Shown one piece after another: positions 62,609 through 64,000 of a stretch of 64,000 bases of DNA. The translations under genes and the position numbers were made by a program. The notes beneath the pieces are model-generated. The model made no database searches and was not told the origin of the DNA. It saw only the letters and a program-made list of their open reading frames with translations. This DNA comes from Rhynchopus sp. YZ270_cl-10 (lineage: Eukaryota > Euglenozoa > Diplonemea > Diplonemida > Diplonemidae): the NCBI GenBank assembly GCA_964035575.1, contig OZ037841.1, positions 1,736,001-1,800,000 of the forward strand, written 5' to 3'. Position 1 is the stretch's first letter. The number at the start of each line of letters is the position of its first letter.

Positions 62609-64000
62609 TCACTGTTTCCCCTTCCCGGCCTTCCCGTTTCCCGGTGGGCCGGTCTTCTGTCCATGCGCTGCCGCACCGCCTTTGCCTCCCTTGTGTGATT
62701 TTGGAGGAGGGCGCGTCTGCACATACCGAGCCACTTCATGTCCCGGAGTCGACTGTGCGGTGGCACGGGTGATGTCCTTGCGAGGGACACGCTCTGACGC
62801 GAAAGCGTATTGTATGTGTAACTCCCGAAGAAGCATGTTGCCGAGGACGCGGTGGGGGGTGCCCTTCCACGACGGCGTCCACTCCGCAGCCAGTATCCAC
62901 ATACGCATCCACTGAAACGTCAACTGCAGGGCCGCCCCCCCCGGTCCATGCTTCAATCCAGACACAAAGTACTGGTTGAGCTCCAAGATGAGGCCCGCCG
63001 AGTCGTTGCGGATACGGTCCGCCCACTCCTCGACCGTCTCCGCCACCACTGGGTCTTTGACCCACATGTCGAGCTCGTCTGTAGGTTGTGGGTTGGTGCG
63101 TGGTGGTAGCGGTCCGTTCTCAGCCACAGCATCGTGCCAGAGCCCGTCGTCCGCCACGTCCGTCTTTACCCGTGTGTAGGTGGGGGCCGTGTGTGTGTGT
63201 GTGTGTGATGAGGACTGCGACACCTTCAGTCGGTCCACCTCGGCTTGCAGCTCCCTCATCTGCACCTCCATCGAACTGTTGATGCCGCTCTGCAGGCGGG
63301 CATCTTCCTCCTGCTGCCGGTTCGCCTGGCGGAGGCGGGCAATCTCCGCGTCGCGCTGCGCAAGTGCGGCTTCTGCGGAACTCCGGATCGAGCTCGCCTC
63401 CTTCTCCGCCGCTTCTGCCTGGTGCCCCATCTTCTGGCGGGCCTGCTCTGTCTGATGCAGAGACAGCGCCACAATGCGCGTGTAGCGCCATCCGGCCACA
63501 GGCAACGCCACCAACTCATCACCTCCCTCATGGGGCACACAGCCCTCTGCGACGTTGTTGTAGCAACTGCTGCGCACAAGACCAAACACCTTATTCCCCA
63601 GGCCAACCAGCTTGCCTGCGTGGTGGAGGGTCTCCTTCCCTCCAGGGGGGTACCCGGAGATCACCACCTCCTGCCCAAGGAGCACCTGCGCCTGCTCACC
63701 CAGCATCCATTCTTTCATCTGCTGGGGTGCGGGCACGTCGCCTTGACCGGCGGAGGCATGGGGTGTGCCCTTCCGCGCCTCCGCAAAAGCAAACTGACTC
63801 TTGGACCTGCAAACGGGCACAGGTTCCTCATCCGCCTCGTCAGAAGAAGAGCGAACCCTCAGGGCGTGGATGGCTCCCACCATCTTCATCAGATTCCAGT
63901 CCGGTCGCACATCGGCTTCGCAGAACTCACGCAGGTACACCGTCAACACATTCTCCGCGACAGTGTCCCCCGTCCACGCTGCCACCACCGCCTCAAAGGT
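62609..64000 (-). CDS. gag: Gag-like protein of the second YR element, 5' incomplete
   Basis: At least 463 codons; the frame runs off the window edge. The centre (QAEAAEKEASSI to RELQAEVDRLKVSQSS) is a long coiled coil. The region EEWADRIRNDSAGLILELNQ and what follows is helical and may be the assembly domain. The C terminus is Gly/Lys-rich (SHKGGKGGAAAHGQK, GNGKAGKGKQ). No sequence similarity to the other element's gag is obvious, but position, basic tail and the stop context CAG-TGA-CTC correspond. Confidence 0.7.
   Translation of the reverse strand, partial: TFEAVVAAWTGDTVAENVLTVYLREFCEADVRPDWNLMKMVGAIHALRVRSSSDEADEEPVPVCRSKSQFAFAEARKGTPHASAGQGDVPAPQQMKEWMLGEQAQVLLGQEVVISGYPPGGKETLHHAGKLVGLGNKVFGLVRSSCYNNVAEGCVPHEGGDELVALPVAGWRYTRIVALSLHQTEQARQKMGHQAEAAEKEASSIRSSAEAALAQRDAEIARLRQANRQQEEDARLQSGINSSMEVQMRELQAEVDRLKVSQSSSHTHTHTAPTYTRVKTDVADDGLWHDAVAENGPLPPRTNPQPTDELDMWVKDPVVAETVEEWADRIRNDSAGLILELNQYFVSGLKHGPGGAALQLTFQWMRMWILAAEWTPSWKGTPHRVLGNMLLRELHIQYAFASERVPRKDITRATAQSTPGHEVARYVQTRPPPKSHKGGKGGAAAHGQKTGPPGNGKAGKGKQ

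Larger units (their letters stand above)
59368..64000 (-). mobile_element. Second YR retrotransposon, 5' end outside the window
   Basis: On the minus strand, reading from the right edge: gag (incomplete), YR, RT/RNase H, B1, A2, B2. The same gene order and same split-repeat logic as 22065-26931, but with very diverged proteins and no shared terminal sequence. Frames are intact apart from the gag stop. Confidence 0.85.

Noticed and set aside
61425..62612. N-terminal 395 residues of the minus-strand RT frame in the second element
   Set aside because: Same reason: a shadow of the YR gene, low in hydrophobic residues and with no RT motifs.
1..64000. tRNA, rRNA or snRNA genes
   Set aside because: No complete A/B-box pair, cloverleaf, rRNA core or Sm-site structure found by eye; the D-arm resemblance of the ACGAGAG motif is too weak to call.

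Overview
This looks like nuclear DNA of a protist. Genes are long and intronless over several kilobases, use all three standard stop codons, and are separated by kilobases of repeat-rich, homopolymer-rich sequence. Every family gene lies on the + strand. Two retrotransposons carry a tyrosine recombinase (YR) in the order gag, YR, RT/RNase H, the order I associate with the VIPER elements of kinetoplastids. Together with pyrimidine-rich gene leaders this makes a bodonid-like kinetoplastid a reasonable guess, but no marker gene proves it.

The backbone is a same-strand array of six related genes: the 3' end of one (1-636) and five complete ones (starts 7701, 28613, 41369, 47184, 53971), plus a broken 5' copy at 46749. 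Each protein has a signal peptide, an exchangeable ectodomain, a long Thr/Pro repeat stalk, a nearly invariant membrane-proximal segment with seven predicted membrane spans, and a divergent cytosolic tail. The ectodomains are PLAT-like, WSC, two LamG-like, one LamG-like and one LamG-like. Stalk units are PPTPA, ATDPP or TAVP. The proteins look like a diversifying family of cell-surface receptors or adhesins. The 5' regions fall into two groups: genes at 7701 and 28613 share one upstream block, and genes at 41369, 46749 (pseudogene) and 53971 share another, with the distal part also upstream of 47184.

The spaces between genes are full of mobile DNA. Three non-autonomous hAT-like elements have perfect 8-bp target duplications (2641-3516, 4534-6380, 19419-20589). 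Other inverted-repeat elements have TA or 5-bp duplications (14553-15698, 36439-37864, 38236-38307, 52487-53708). There are long palindromes at 16.5-18.7 kb and 7-, 9- and 10-bp satellites at 52.8-53.4 and 58.7-59.4 kb. A complete YR retrotransposon with split direct repeats lies at 22065-26931; a second, diverged one runs off the right edge (59368-64000, minus strand).

Possible new biology: the modular seven-span surface family; an 85-bp block repeated three times without change that folds as a three-way junction; a dispersed stem-loop with a constant ACGAGAG-type loop and changing but still paired stems; and, in both YR elements, gag and YR in one frame separated by a single UGA followed by CU, with an altered RT active-site motif (WVDN or WIDG).
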